Assembly (NCBI GenBank): GCA_900313925.1
Contig: OMTF01000044.1
Span: 1-35,833, forward strand
DNA: 35,833 bases
Direction of reading: 5' to 3'
Source of the DNA: an uncultured Eubacteriales bacterium
GTDB taxonomy: Bacteria > Bacillota > Clostridia > Oscillospirales > Oscillospiraceae
The position numbers and the translations under genes were made by a program. How positions within the stretch are numbered: position 1 is the stretch's first letter; the number at the start of each line of letters is the position of its first letter. Shown in pieces: positions 18,435 through 27,290 of the stretch. Under the pieces are notes generated by a model. That model saw nothing but the letters and a program-made list of their open reading frames with translations, ran no database searches and was not told the origin of the DNA.

Positions 18435-19515
18435 GGTTGTTGTCATCTCCCTTAACGATCAGCTTATTATTCATTCCGGGCGGAGGCGTATCCCCGCCGC
18501 CAAGGCGCTTGGAAAGGCCCTCTGCAAGGAACTTCAGCTTTGCGGCTACCGCGGAATAATCCATCCGGGTCGGACCGACTACGCCGATAAGGCCCCGCAT
18601 GTTGTCCCCCGCATCATAACTGGCGATAATCACGCTCGAGTCCTTCAGCTCCTCCGCAACGTTTTCCGGTCCGATTAATACCCGAACCTCGTCGCGGTTC
18701 AGATTCTCCTCGCCGTGCGGCATCAGTGCTCCGCCATTGGACAGATAGCTCATCAGCTTATGCGCCTTTTCCGGGTTCTGAAATTCCGGCTGGTTGAGCA
18801 GCCGGTTTTCTCCGGTAATAAAAGCCGACGCCTCATGCGACTCCGTCAGAACCTGTATGGCGAATGCCGCAATTACGCTGGTCAGCCCCAGCGAATCGTC
18901 CGCTGCCCGCTCCACGGCGGAAATAAGCTCCGGCGTAATCTTGTCTTCCGTCAGGTTGGTAAAGTGGGCATTGCACAGGGTGTTCAGCTTCTGTACCATT
19001 TCCGACGTCGTAGAGGCCGGCAGCTTCACCAGCTTGCTCTGTGCCGTACTGTTCGACATCGTCGCAACGATGACCAGTTCGTTCGCATTGAGGTAGATAA
19101 GGTCGAACCGAACCACTTTTGCCGCCGCGGGTGCTGCAAACGCCAGGGCAGGATAGTTTGTAAGCTGCGATGCGATCTTGCCGATGTTGGCCATTTCATC
19201 ATCCAGCTGTCCCATCTTGACATTCAGCGCTGCGTTGATCCGCTCCGTCTCTTCCAGGCTCAGTTTCTGCCGCTGCATGAGTTCATTCACGTAGATCCGG
19301 TAGCCCTTGGGAGTCGGAATGCGGCCAGCCGAGGTGTGCGGCTGTTCCAGATATCCCATCTGGGAGAGATCCGCCAGTTCATTGCGGATGGTAGCCGAAG
19401 AGCAGCCCAACCCCGCGGTTTTCGCGATGGTTTTGCTGCCTACCGGCTCCGCTGTTCGGATGTACTCATCTACCACAGCTGCCAATATTCGTTTTTTCCG
19501 TTCGCTTAAGTCCAT
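18421..19515 (-). CDS. hrcA: Heat-inducible transcription repressor HrcA
   Basis: HrcA binds CIRCE and represses class I heat-shock genes; GroE is needed to keep it active. The 364-residue product starts MDLSERKKRILAAVVDEYIRTAEPVGSKTIAK, with the N-terminal winged helix and the region GLGCSSATIRNELADL as its recognition helix. The rest is the GAF-like core with NVAEELKDSSVIIASYD and RGLIGVVGPTRMDYS near the C-terminus, both typical. It is the first gene of the operon and is preceded by CIRCE, so it is autoregulated. The ribosome site GGAAAGAAG is weak. It overlaps grpE by 14 bases. Confidence 0.96.
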   Translation of the reverse strand: MDLSERKKRILAAVVDEYIRTAEPVGSKTIAKTAGLGCSSATIRNELADLSQMGYLEQPHTSAGRIPTPKGYRIYVNELMQRQKLSLEETERINAALNVKMGQLDDEMANIGKIASQLTNYPALAFAAPAAAKVVRFDLIYLNANELVIVATMSNSTAQSKLVKLPASTTSEMVQKLNTLCNAHFTNLTEDKITPELISAVERAADDSLGLTSVIAAFAIQVLTESHEASAFITGENRLLNQPEFQNPEKAHKLMSYLSNGGALMPHGEENLNRDEVRVLIGPENVAEELKDSSVIIASYDAGDNMRGLIGVVGPTRMDYSAVAAKLKFLAEGLSKRLGGGDTPPPGMNNKLIVKGDDNNHDGG

Positions 19516-19549
19516 CTGATTTATTCTTCTTTCCGGTTTCGGAACGGAG

Positions 19550-19576
19550 TTGGCACTCTCATCTGTCGAGTGCTAA
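19550..19576 (-). promoter_or_regulatory. CIRCE operator of the hrcA operon
   Basis: Arms TTGGCACTC (19550-19558) and GAGTGCTAA (19568-19576) are separated by nine bases. The consensus is TTAGCACTC-N9-GAGTGCTAA, so there is a single deviation in one arm. The element overlaps the -10 box, as expected for HrcA repression. Confidence 0.95.
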
Positions 19577-19603
19577 TATATCATTGACCGGAATAATTGT
19601 CAA
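19575..19603 (-). promoter_or_regulatory. Sigma-A promoter of the hrcA-grpE-dnaK-dnaJ-marR operon
   Basis: On the minus strand TTGACA (19603-19598) is followed after 17 bases by TATATT (19580-19575). The -10 box runs into CIRCE. Transcription begins about inside the operator, so the operator is also in the mRNA leader. Confidence 0.9.
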
Positions 19604-19697
19604 CACAAAAAACACCGAATTGACAATTTATTTAAATTTTTTTCGGAAAGTTTTTCCCGCGATTTGAGCGCTTCCTCCGGTTTGTCATTTCGCAGAA

Positions 19698-19740
19698 AAA
19701 TATCCGGTCTGCAGAACTTTTCCGTACTCTGCAGCCGGAT
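19698..19740 (-). terminator. Rho-independent terminator after the rpoD-region operon
   Basis: On the minus strand ATCCGG-CTGCAGA (19740-19728) pairs with 19715-19702 with one bulged base, and is followed by a T run (19700-19696). It lies about 40 bases after the stop of the membrane-protein gene. Confidence 0.85.
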
Positions 19741-19779
19741 CAAGGAGTCTTTTCTCTTTTTGCTTCCTTTCTTTGCGGG

Positions 19780-20799
19780 CTAGGTGCGTTTTGTGTCGTC
19801 CGTCGCCGCTTTTTCGGCAGCGGCAGCCGGCCGGCAGGGAAACAGGACCCGTGCTGCAACAATCCAGATGGCCGCACCAAGAGATACTTCCAGAAAATAG
19901 CTCCAGGGTCCCTGCCAGGGCGCTAGAAAGGCAAGCAGGACAACCGCTCCCGCCGGCGGGAACCAGAGCTGCAGCACATCCCATACGGCAAGGAGAAGCA
20001 GAAAGGCGACGGCAGCCGCAAGAGCGGGAGAGAGCAGGGCTGCTTCCACCGCCGTTCGGCCCAGACTTCCGATCCCCGCCGCAAGTGCAAGGCAGAGCCA
20101 TGTCTGCATCGGCTTTCTGCGAAGAGGCGTTTTCGGATTCGTAATTTCAACAAACGCGACAAGCAGCGGGGGAACAGCCAAAAAGGGAACGCCCGCCGCA
20201 TAGGCCGGACAGGCGAAAAGGCACAGGACGGCGATGCGCCGCAGCCAGAGCGCCTTCTTCTCCCGGCCTGGCTTTTCCTCCCGCTGGAATGAAATCGGTT
20301 CCCGAAGCCCGAGTCTTTCCAGGATAATCTGCCCCATCAGCACAAGCGCAACCAGTCCGGCAACGGCAAGGGGATAGACCCAGCTGGTTGTTTCCAGCAG
20401 CATCGGCAGAACCGCCGCGGAAAACATCGGGGCCATCTCTGCTCCGCAGAAGAGCATGCATCCGGCACAGAACAGGAACCCCAGCGGGGCCCTTGCCCAG
20501 AGGGGCCACGGGAGAAAGCGATTCACGAGAACGCCGAAGACGGCGCCGGCGCAGAGGAGAAGCATCATCCAGACCCGGTTGGTCCGCCACGCCTGCTTCG
20601 GTAAAATCCACGCGCCGCAGAGGATGGCGCATATCTCCGGAAACAGAAGTTCCGAAAGGTGCAGCATGTCGGAGGCTGCGACCATGGCTACGACAAACGC
20701 TCCGGAGAGCACAATCGGTTTCCACCTGCTGTGAATGGATATTGCTTGCGCACTGGGCCCCGCAAGGTTCCGTGCCTGCGTCCGGTTTCTTTCTTCCAT
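19780..20799 (-). CDS. Polytopic membrane protein of unknown function (weakly HPP-like)
   Basis: The 339-residue protein has roughly eight to ten hydrophobic helices after a short polar N-terminus, with a charged loop in the middle (QREEKPGREKKALWLRR). The second half holds LWFPPAGAVVLLAFL, which recalls the HPP-family motif HPPAGA, but the His is absent, so the assignment is tentative. No catalytic motif is visible. It lies 88 bases after rpoD and shares the terminator that closes the operon. A ribosome site AGGGACAGG sits just upstream of the ATG. Function is unknown. Confidence 0.75.
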   Translation of the reverse strand: MEERNRTQARNLAGPSAQAISIHSRWKPIVLSGAFVVAMVAASDMLHLSELLFPEICAILCGAWILPKQAWRTNRVWMMLLLCAGAVFGVLVNRFLPWPLWARAPLGFLFCAGCMLFCGAEMAPMFSAAVLPMLLETTSWVYPLAVAGLVALVLMGQIILERLGLREPISFQREEKPGREKKALWLRRIAVLCLFACPAYAAGVPFLAVPPLLVAFVEITNPKTPLRRKPMQTWLCLALAAGIGSLGRTAVEAALLSPALAAAVAFLLLLAVWDVLQLWFPPAGAVVLLAFLAPWQGPWSYFLEVSLGAAIWIVAARVLFPCRPAAAAEKAATDDTKRT

Positions 20800-20887
20800 C
20801 TGCCTGTCCCTGTCCTTAAATGATCTGCCTTTTCTTTTTCTCCCCGTCGGGAGAAGTGCGGCTTATGCCGCCGGTTTTTCTTCCGCC

Positions 20888-22321
20888 TCAGTTCAGGAAA
20901 TCCCGCAGCCGCTTGCTGCGGCTTGGATGCCGCAGTTTGCGAAGCGCTTTCGCTTCGATCTGCCGGATCCGTTCTCGGGTGACGTTGAATTCCTTTCCGA
21001 CTTCCTCCAGTGTGCTCGTCCGCCCATCGATCAGTCCGAATCGGAGCTCCAGGACCTTCTTCTCTCTCGGCGTAAGCGTATCCATTACTTCCATCAACTG
21101 TTCCTTGAGGAGGGAATAGCTGGCGGCTTCCGAAGGCTCGGACGCGTCTTCATCGGGAATAAAATCTCCCAGATGGGAGTCCTCTTCCTCTCCGATCGGG
21201 GTTTCAAGAGAAACCGGCTCCTGCGCGATTTTCAGAATATCCCGAACTTTGTCTACCGGCATGTTCATCTCCGCCGCGATTTCCTCCGCGCTGGGATCAT
21301 GCCCCAGTTCCTGCAGCAGCTGCCGGGACACGCGGATTACCTTGTTAATGGTTTCCACCATGTGAACCGGAATTCGGATGGTTCGCGCCTGATCCGCAAT
21401 GGCGCGCGTGATCGCCTGGCGGATCCACCATGTTGCGTAGGTAGAAAATTTATATCCCTTCGTATAGTCAAATTTTTCGACGGCTTTAATAAGTCCCAGG
21501 TTTCCCTCCTGAATCAGATCCAGAAATGTCATGCCGCGGCCTACGTATTTTTTCGCTATAGAGACGACAAGACGCAGGTTTGCTTCCGCAAGCTGCTTTT
21601 TCGCTTCCTCGTCTCCTTCGGTCATGCGCTTTGCCAGTTCCTGCTCCTGCTCGGGCGTAAGAAGCGGAACCTTCCCGATTTCCTTCAGATACATCCGAAC
21701 CGGGTCATCGGTGCTCAGATTGTCCGCGGGGTCTTCCTCCGTCTGCTTTTCCGCTTCGGAAGCTTCCTCGATCTCCGCCAGCTCCTCCATATCCGGGACT
21801 TCGTCTTCCTCCACCGCAGGAACGTCCTCATCGGGGATATCGATATCGATGCCCTGCTCCTCTAAGGTATCATAGAATTTATCTATTTCTTCCGGTTCCA
21901 GCCCCCACTGATCCATTCCTTCCAGATCCTTAACGGTCAGCTTTCCCGCCTTTTTTCCTTTCGCAATGAGCGCATTCAGCCTTTCCTCGGAGGTTTTCTC
22001 CGCCGGTTCCTGTGCTGCGCCGCTTTCCTCTCCGGCATTTTCCTCCGTATCCGGCTCTTCCCCGGTGCTCATTTCCGCCGGCTCTTCCGCTGCGTCTTTC
22101 CGGACTCGGCCTGCTTTCGGCTTTTCTGCTTTCGTTTCGTCCCCGGCTGCCGCATCGGTTTCCTGCAAAGTATCATCCTTCGGTTTCTTTGCGGACTTCG
22201 TACTTTTCCTCTGCTTCTTCGGCGCGGACTTCGGTTCCTTTGTCTCCTGCGCCGCCTGTGTTTTCAGGAGATCTTCTTCATTTACTGCATCTTCCTTGAT
22301 TGCGTCTTTGCTCTCTGCCAT
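20888..22321 (-). CDS. rpoD: RNA polymerase primary sigma factor RpoD (SigA)
   Basis: This is the housekeeping sigma factor. The C-terminal 270 residues are highly typical: region 1.2 [17 protein letters not shown], region 2 [19 protein letters not shown] and [21 protein letters not shown], region 3 [13 protein letters not shown], and region 4 with [30 protein letters not shown]. The 477-residue length is about 100 more than B. subtilis SigA; the excess is a low-complexity N-terminal segment rich in Lys, Ala and Glu, followed by a recognisable region 1.1 ([21 protein letters not shown]). An AAAGGGGA ribosome site precedes the ATG. It follows dnaG by 66 bases in the conserved dnaG-rpoD pair. 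Confidence 0.97.
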   Translation of the reverse strand: MAESKDAIKEDAVNEEDLLKTQAAQETKEPKSAPKKQRKSTKSAKKPKDDTLQETDAAAGDETKAEKPKAGRVRKDAAEEPAEMSTGEEPDTEENAGEESGAAQEPAEKTSEERLNALIAKGKKAGKLTVKDLEGMDQWGLEPEEIDKFYDTLEEQGIDIDIPDEDVPAVEEDEVPDMEELAEIEEASEAEKQTEEDPADNLSTDDPVRMYLKEIGKVPLLTPEQEQELAKRMTEGDEEAKKQLAEANLRLVVSIAKKYVGRGMTFLDLIQEGNLGLIKAVEKFDYTKGYKFSTYATWWIRQAITRAIADQARTIRIPVHMVETINKVIRVSRQLLQELGHDPSAEEIAAEMNMPVDKVRDILKIAQEPVSLETPIGEEEDSHLGDFIPDEDASEPSEAASYSLLKEQLMEVMDTLTPREKKVLELRFGLIDGRTSTLEEVGKEFNVTRERIRQIEAKALRKLRHPSRSKRLRDFLN

Positions 22322-22387
22322 AATTTCCCCTTTCCTATCGTATGCAAGAATGCTTCCTTTTCCATTTTTATCGCTGCCTCACAGACG

Positions 22388-24127
22388 TTAGGGCTGGTAG
22401 CCCTTTTTGTCTTTCATTTCCTGCGCCAGCGCGCGCAAATCGTCGGTTCCTTCCCGGATTTTTTTCTGCTCCCGTATGACCCGGGTATAATCCGCAACTG
22501 CCTGCCGGGCGTTCTGCAGGCTTCCCGGCTTCTGAAGAATTCCCGCCAGGATTTCCATTTCATCCGGACTGAGAAGTGCGCTGCGGACTCCGCTGCCGGT
22601 CTGGTCCGAATCCCTTGCTTCCTCCAGCAGTATCGTGTAGATATGCTGCAGCACCGGGGAGGAGAACTCTTCCGGCGCCGGAAATTCTGCCTCTTTTTCC
22701 AGTGCAGCATCCAGAGAAAGAAGGCGAATAAGGCCTTCCTCCGCCGCTGCGGAACGGGGGTCTGTATACTGCAGGTCCCGGTTTCTCGGCTGTATCGCGC
22801 GGGCAGGATGCGTCTCCTTTTCTTTCTGCCGGCGCAGCCCGTTCTCTTTACGACGGCGGGTCTGTTCCACCGCCTTCATGATAATCTCCTGCTTTATCCC
22901 TGTCAGGGAAGCGACTCGCATTGCATAGACTTCCCTTTCCACGGCGCCCGGCTGGGAAGCCACTAAGCTTGCCGCCTGCCGAACGAAAGCAATTTTCTGG
23001 TCGTCCTGCCGCAGATCGCAGCGATCCAGAAGCCTCTGCAGCTGATAGTCCATCTGATCCTCGGATGCGTGGATCCGGTTCTCAAAGGAGGCGGCACCAA
23101 ATTTCTGAATATATTCATCCGGATCTTTGGCGCCCTGCAACTGCAGAACACGGACCTGGACCTGCAGCTGCTCCAGGATTCCAATCGCCCGCTGGGAGGC
23201 ACGGATTCCCGCCCCGTCGTTGTCGTAGGCCAATACGATCTCCGATGTATAGCGGCTCAGCAGCCTGGCCTGCTCCGGCGTCAGCGCCGTTCCCAGCGTT
23301 GCCACCGCGGAATCGAACCCTGCCTGATGCAGGCTTACCACATCCACATTCCCTTCACAGAGAAGGATGTATCCCTTCTTGCTCTGGCGGGCAAAATTCA
23401 GGGCGTAAAGATTTTTTCTCTTGTTGTAAAGAAGCGTCTCCGGACTGTTCATGTATTTCGGTTCCCCGTCGCCCAAAACACGTCCAGAAAATCCGATGAC
23501 GGTTCCCCGGACATCGATGACCGGGAACATCAGGCGGCCTCGAAACGTATCATAATAGCTTCCATTCTTTCCTTTTCGGACAAGCCCGGCCGCATACATT
23601 TCTGAATCATGAAAGCCCTTTTCCCGCATGGCATTGCGAAGGCCGTCCCAGCTGTCCGGGGCGTATCCCAGGCCGAAGTGCACGGCCGTTTCCGGCCGTA
23701 TTTTCCTCTTTTCCATATACCCGGCCGCCGGTCCGCTCGGATCCCGGCACAGACATTTGTAAAAATACAGCGCCGCGGCGCGGTTCAGCGCCGCCATTCG
23801 CTTTCGGCGTCCGTCCTCCTTGTCCCCCGAATCGGCCGGCATTTCCATATTTACCCGCTTGGCCAAAAATTCCACGGCTTCCGGAAAACTCAGGTTTTCT
23901 ATACTCATGATGAAATTAATCACATCGCCGCCCTTGTGGCAGCCAAAGCAGTAGAAAATCTGCTTGTCCCGGTTCACGGAAAAAGAGGGCGTTTTTTCTG
24001 AATGAAACGGGCAGAGGCCGAATCGGTTCGATCCGCTGGTGCGTCCCAGGTTCACGTATTCGGATACAACCTCCTCGATGTCGTTGCGATCCATCAATTC
24101 CTTCAGAAATTCATCGGAGAACCGCAT
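22388..24127 (-). CDS. dnaG: DNA primase DnaG
   Basis: DnaG makes RNA primers at the replication fork. The N-terminal zinc domain is visible as CPFH and CFGC around residues 39-64 (CHC2 type), then the catalytic core with SIEN and the Toprim motif GYILLCEGNVDVVSLHQ near residue 255, then a C-terminal DnaB-interacting part. The 579 residues are normal for Bacillota. The ATG immediately follows the TAA of the upstream dgt gene (TAAATG, no gap), so translation is coupled. Confidence 0.96.
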   Translation of the reverse strand: MRFSDEFLKELMDRNDIEEVVSEYVNLGRTSGSNRFGLCPFHSEKTPSFSVNRDKQIFYCFGCHKGGDVINFIMSIENLSFPEAVEFLAKRVNMEMPADSGDKEDGRRKRMAALNRAAALYFYKCLCRDPSGPAAGYMEKRKIRPETAVHFGLGYAPDSWDGLRNAMREKGFHDSEMYAAGLVRKGKNGSYYDTFRGRLMFPVIDVRGTVIGFSGRVLGDGEPKYMNSPETLLYNKRKNLYALNFARQSKKGYILLCEGNVDVVSLHQAGFDSAVATLGTALTPEQARLLSRYTSEIVLAYDNDGAGIRASQRAIGILEQLQVQVRVLQLQGAKDPDEYIQKFGAASFENRIHASEDQMDYQLQRLLDRCDLRQDDQKIAFVRQAASLVASQPGAVEREVYAMRVASLTGIKQEIIMKAVEQTRRRKENGLRRQKEKETHPARAIQPRNRDLQYTDPRSAAAEEGLIRLLSLDAALEKEAEFPAPEEFSSPVLQHIYTILLEEARDSDQTGSGVRSALLSPDEMEILAGILQKPGSLQNARQAVADYTRVIREQKKIREGTDDLRALAQEMKDKKGYQP

Positions 24128-25129
24128 TTACATCACGCTCCATGCTGTAGGAATATAGATTTCCGTGAATTTGTGAATGGCATAGCTGTCCGTCATGCCG
24201 GCAACGTAATCGCATACCGCCCGCTCCGGGCCCTCTACTTCCATATCTCGCAGATATTCCGGCGGGAGCTGATCCGGGTGGATTAAATAATGATCATAAA
24301 TGCTTGCAAGAATCCCCTGCACCTTGGTTTCTTCCTTTTTCGCTTTCGGATTCGTGTAGACATCGGAAAACATAAACTTCTTGAACGTCGCTGCGATCTT
24401 CTGCATTTCCGGGCTCATCCGGATCTCCGTGTCGGTACTGTTTTCTATAACATCCGTGACCATGGCATTGATACGAAGCGAGTTCCGTTCTCCGCAGACC
24501 CTGCGAACTTCCTCCGGTACATCACCCGGCGTAAGGATTCCGGCACGGATGGAGTCGTCCAAATCGTGGTTGAGGAATGCGATGCTGTCCGCAAAGTAAA
24601 CCGTTTTGGCCTCCATCGTATCTTCCTTCTGGCTGTACTTGTGGTGCAGAATTCCCATCCGGGTTTCATAGCAGAGATTCAGTCCCTGTCCGTCTTTTTC
24701 CAGGACATCGACGACCCGCAGGCTCTGCTCGTAATGTTTGAACCCGTCCGGAAAAATTTCGTTGAGCGCCCGCTCGCCCGCATGTCCGAATGGAGTGTGC
24801 CCCAAATCATGCCCCAGGGATATCGCTTCCGCCAGATCCTCGTTCAGCCGCAGCGCCCGCGCAATGGTGCGGGCAATGCGGGAAACTTCCAGCGTATGCG
24901 TAAGCCTCGTCCGATAGTGATCTCCCTCCGGCTGCAGAAAGACCTGCGTCTTGTGCTTAAGTCTCCGAAAGGCTTTGGAATGCGTAATCCGGTCAACATC
25001 CCGCTGGAAGCAGGTCCGGACCTCGTCCGGATCTTCCGGTAGCGCTCTGCCGCGGGATTGATCGGCACATATGCCGTTCGGCCCGATGAGCATGTGCTCC
25101 AATTCCTCGCGCTGCTCTCTGCGATTCAT
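24128..25129 (-). CDS. dgt: Deoxyguanosinetriphosphate triphosphohydrolase-like HD protein
   Basis: This HD-domain dNTPase hydrolyses dNTPs to nucleoside and triphosphate. The motif order is RLTHTLEVSRIARTIAR (His metal ligand), GHDLGHTPFGHAGE (the HD pair), and later a LNHDLDDSI Asp. The N-terminus SKAFRRLKHKTQVF is a family signature. At 333 residues it belongs to the short Gram-positive branch, whose substrate range is wider than that of the E. coli Dgt; activity is often dependent on other nucleotides. The start has AAAGGAG upstream. The stop abuts dnaG, linking dNTP levels to priming by operon position. Confidence 0.93.
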   Translation of the reverse strand: MNRREQREELEHMLIGPNGICADQSRGRALPEDPDEVRTCFQRDVDRITHSKAFRRLKHKTQVFLQPEGDHYRTRLTHTLEVSRIARTIARALRLNEDLAEAISLGHDLGHTPFGHAGERALNEIFPDGFKHYEQSLRVVDVLEKDGQGLNLCYETRMGILHHKYSQKEDTMEAKTVYFADSIAFLNHDLDDSIRAGILTPGDVPEEVRRVCGERNSLRINAMVTDVIENSTDTEIRMSPEMQKIAATFKKFMFSDVYTNPKAKKEETKVQGILASIYDHYLIHPDQLPPEYLRDMEVEGPERAVCDYVAGMTDSYAIHKFTEIYIPTAWSVM

Positions 25130-25225
25130 CCGCCGCTCCTTTCTCGGTTCTGCCCTTCGTCCTTCGCTGTGATTTCCTTTTTAATAGATCTATACGGCGC
25201 GCGTTCCGGAAATCCTTTATTTTTT

Positions 25226-25870
25226 TCAAAAACTTCCGGGCGGCTCTTTCGGAATCGGAGCCTGTCCAGTTTCCTGCCGCAGAAGAAAGGCGTTCATCCC
25301 CAGAAGATCCGTCAGCCTCTGCAGAAGCTTTTCCGCCCGCATCTCCGGAACCTCCAGATCCAAAAAAACTTCCTGCGCATATTCCGCCTTTTTTTCCACC
25401 GCCCCGCAGGACGCCGCAGCCTCCCGCACTCGGGCGAGGGCCCCATAGGGAATTCGAAGCTGAAGGATCCGCACCGGCTGCATCTCCGCAAGGCCTGCCG
25501 CGTCCAGCGCCTGCCCGGCAGCCTGCGTATAGGCACGCAGAAGCCCCCCGGTTCCCAGAAGGATTCCTCCGAAATAGCGCGTCACCGTACAGAGCACATT
25601 TTCAACACCGCGCCGCTGCAGAAGCGTCAGCATGGGGAGACCGGCCGTTCCCTGCGGTTCTCCATCGTCGCTGTATTTTTCCAATCCGCTGTGAATCCGC
25701 CAGCACCAGCAGGTGTGCCGCGCATCCCGGTGCTCCCGGCGGACGGCTGCCAGTGCCGCCTTTGCTTCCTGTTCGGATTGAACGCATTGGATGCGGCCCA
25801 AAAAGCGGGATCGCTTTTCCCTGTATTCCGCGGTTCCCGTACTCGCCGGGATGAAATAGCCTTCCGTCAC
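25226..25870 (-). CDS. yigZ: YigZ/IMPACT-family protein
   Basis: A 214-residue protein with the UPF0029 (Impact N-terminal) domain at about 17-125, including KRSRFLGRI, DARHTCWCWRI and DDGEPQGTAGLPML, followed by RYFGGILLGTGGLLRAY, and a C-terminal DUF1949-like domain. Family members (YigZ, YvyE) have been linked to nucleic-acid or translation-associated roles, but the biochemical function is unclear. It follows hflX after 15 bases, so both are co-transcribed. The ATG has an AGGAGG-like site (AAGGAGG) upstream within the hflX end. Confidence 0.9.
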   Translation of the reverse strand: MTEGYFIPASTGTAEYREKRSRFLGRIQCVQSEQEAKAALAAVRREHRDARHTCWCWRIHSGLEKYSDDGEPQGTAGLPMLTLLQRRGVENVLCTVTRYFGGILLGTGGLLRAYTQAAGQALDAAGLAEMQPVRILQLRIPYGALARVREAAASCGAVEKKAEYAQEVFLDLEVPEMRAEKLLQRLTDLLGMNAFLLRQETGQAPIPKEPPGSF

Positions 25871-25885
25871 GGCACGCCTCCTTTC

Positions 25886-27214
25886 TTATTTTTCCCGGTC
25901 TTCCTTTTCTCCTTCCGCAAGGAGAAAGGGAAGATAGCTCCGAAGTTTGTCCGCCGGAATGGCCGCCCGGCACCGGATGCCGTCGGTTTCATACCGGATT
26001 TCCCGAATTTCCGCGTCCTTTCGGAGCGGGTCCAAAAACCGCGTCTGCGCATAGGGAATCCGAAGCTCCACCTCCCGCTTATCTCCGTCCAGAATCTTCG
26101 CCAGACGGGTACGGAGAAGCTCGGTTCCCTCTCCGGTCTTCGCAGAAACGCAAACGTCCTCTTCTCCGTGCGGAAGCCGTCCCAGATAGCGATCGCATTT
26201 GTTGAAGACCCGAAGCCGGGGCTTGTTCTCAACCGCCAGCTGTCGGACGAGGTCCTCCACAACCTCTTCCTGCTCCCGCCAGAGCGGATTGGAAATGTCT
26301 ATGACTTCCAGCAGGACATCCGCATAGCGCAGCTCCTCCAGCGTGGCTTTGAACGCCTCGACCAGATTCGTAGGAAGGTTTCGAATAAATCCTACAGTAT
26401 CCGACAGCAGAACCTCTTTTGTTGCGCTGATGCGCAGGCGCCGTGTCGTTGTGTCAAGCGTATCAAAAAGCCTGTTTTTTGCAGAGATGTCCGCGCCCGT
26501 CATACAGTTCAGGAGAGTGGATTTTCCCGCGTTCGTATAGCCGATCAGGCAGACTACGGGGACATCGTTCTTCTGCCGCAGCCGGCGCTGCGTATCCCGG
26601 GCTTTTCGGACCTCCGCCAAGTCCTGCTCCAGTTTCTGTATTTTTCTTCGGATGTGTCGGCGATCCGTTTCCAGCTGCGTTTCGCCGGGACCGCGGGTTC
26701 CTATCGGCGATTTTCCCCCGCCGGCTGTCTGACGGACCAGATGGGTCCACATTCCGGTCAGCCGCGGCAACAGATACTTATACTGCGCAAGCTCCACCTG
26801 CAGCTGGCCTTCCCTTGTCTGTGCGCGCTGTGCAAAAATATCCAGAATCAGGCCCGTCCGATCGATAACCTGCATCCCAAGTTCCTCTTCCAGCGCCCGC
26901 GCCTGCGACGGATTCAGCTCATTGTCTACAACGGCAAGCGTGCAGCCGTTTGCCTCGGCAAAGGCTTTCAGCTCGGCAACCTTTCCCGCGCCAAGAAAGG
27001 TTCGGGCATCCGGCGATTCCCGCTGCTGGGAAATCTGTCCGACTGCGTATCCGCCTGCTGTTTCGACCAGCGCTGCCAGTTCTTCCATGGATGCGTCCGT
27101 AGACCGCTGCGACAGCGGGAGATTTGGAGCGGACAGTCCTGCTAGGACAACTTTCTGCGGTGCCTGTACATCTCCGTTGCTTTTCGTATCTGTTTTCGTC
27201 TCTTTCGTTCCGAT
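25886..27214 (-). CDS. hflX: Ribosome-associated GTPase HflX
   Basis: HflX binds and splits stalled ribosomes in stress. The domain order is an N-terminal HflX domain (AGLSAPNL, then GGYAVGQ), a coiled helical linker (GPGETQLETDRRHI), then the G domain with GYTNAGKST (G1), DTVGF (G3) and NKCD (G4). The C-terminus is charged. The start is unclear: the only in-frame canonical codon upstream of the conserved N-terminus is a GTG at 27262, which lies inside the rpmE terminator hairpin with no ribosome site. At 27214 an AUC codon is preceded, after eight bases, by GGGGAGGG, an excellent ribosome site. I list 27214, an unusual start needing confirmation; the 442-residue product is then normal. Confidence 0.85.
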   Translation of the reverse strand: MGTKETKTDTKSNGDVQAPQKVVLAGLSAPNLPLSQRSTDASMEELAALVETAGGYAVGQISQQRESPDARTFLGAGKVAELKAFAEANGCTLAVVDNELNPSQARALEEELGMQVIDRTGLILDIFAQRAQTREGQLQVELAQYKYLLPRLTGMWTHLVRQTAGGGKSPIGTRGPGETQLETDRRHIRRKIQKLEQDLAEVRKARDTQRRLRQKNDVPVVCLIGYTNAGKSTLLNCMTGADISAKNRLFDTLDTTTRRLRISATKEVLLSDTVGFIRNLPTNLVEAFKATLEELRYADVLLEVIDISNPLWREQEEVVEDLVRQLAVENKPRLRVFNKCDRYLGRLPHGEEDVCVSAKTGEGTELLRTRLAKILDGDKREVELRIPYAQTRFLDPLRKDAEIREIRYETDGIRCRAAIPADKLRSYLPFLLAEGEKEDREK

Positions 27215-27241
27215 GGTTCCTGCCCTCCCCGCTTCTCCGGG

Positions 27242-27267
27242 AAAAAAAACCAGCGTTTTCACGCTGG
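27242..27267 (-). terminator. Rho-independent terminator of rpmE
   Basis: On the minus strand CCAGCGT pairs perfectly with ACGCTGG around a four-base loop (27250-27267) and is followed by eight T residues (27249-27242). It lies 24 bases after the rpmE stop. The hflX ribosome site follows directly. Confidence 0.92.
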
Positions 27268-27290
27268 CTTTCTGTTTCTGATTGCTTTTG

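Noticed and set aside
18460..18678. Plus-strand frames opposite hrcA and grpE with repetitive Phe-rich translations
   Set aside because: They are the reverse complement of the Lys/Glu-rich part of grpE, not real genes.
25058..27145. 695-codon plus-strand frame opposite yigZ and hflX
   Set aside because: It crosses several real minus-strand genes and their intergenic region; an antisense shadow.
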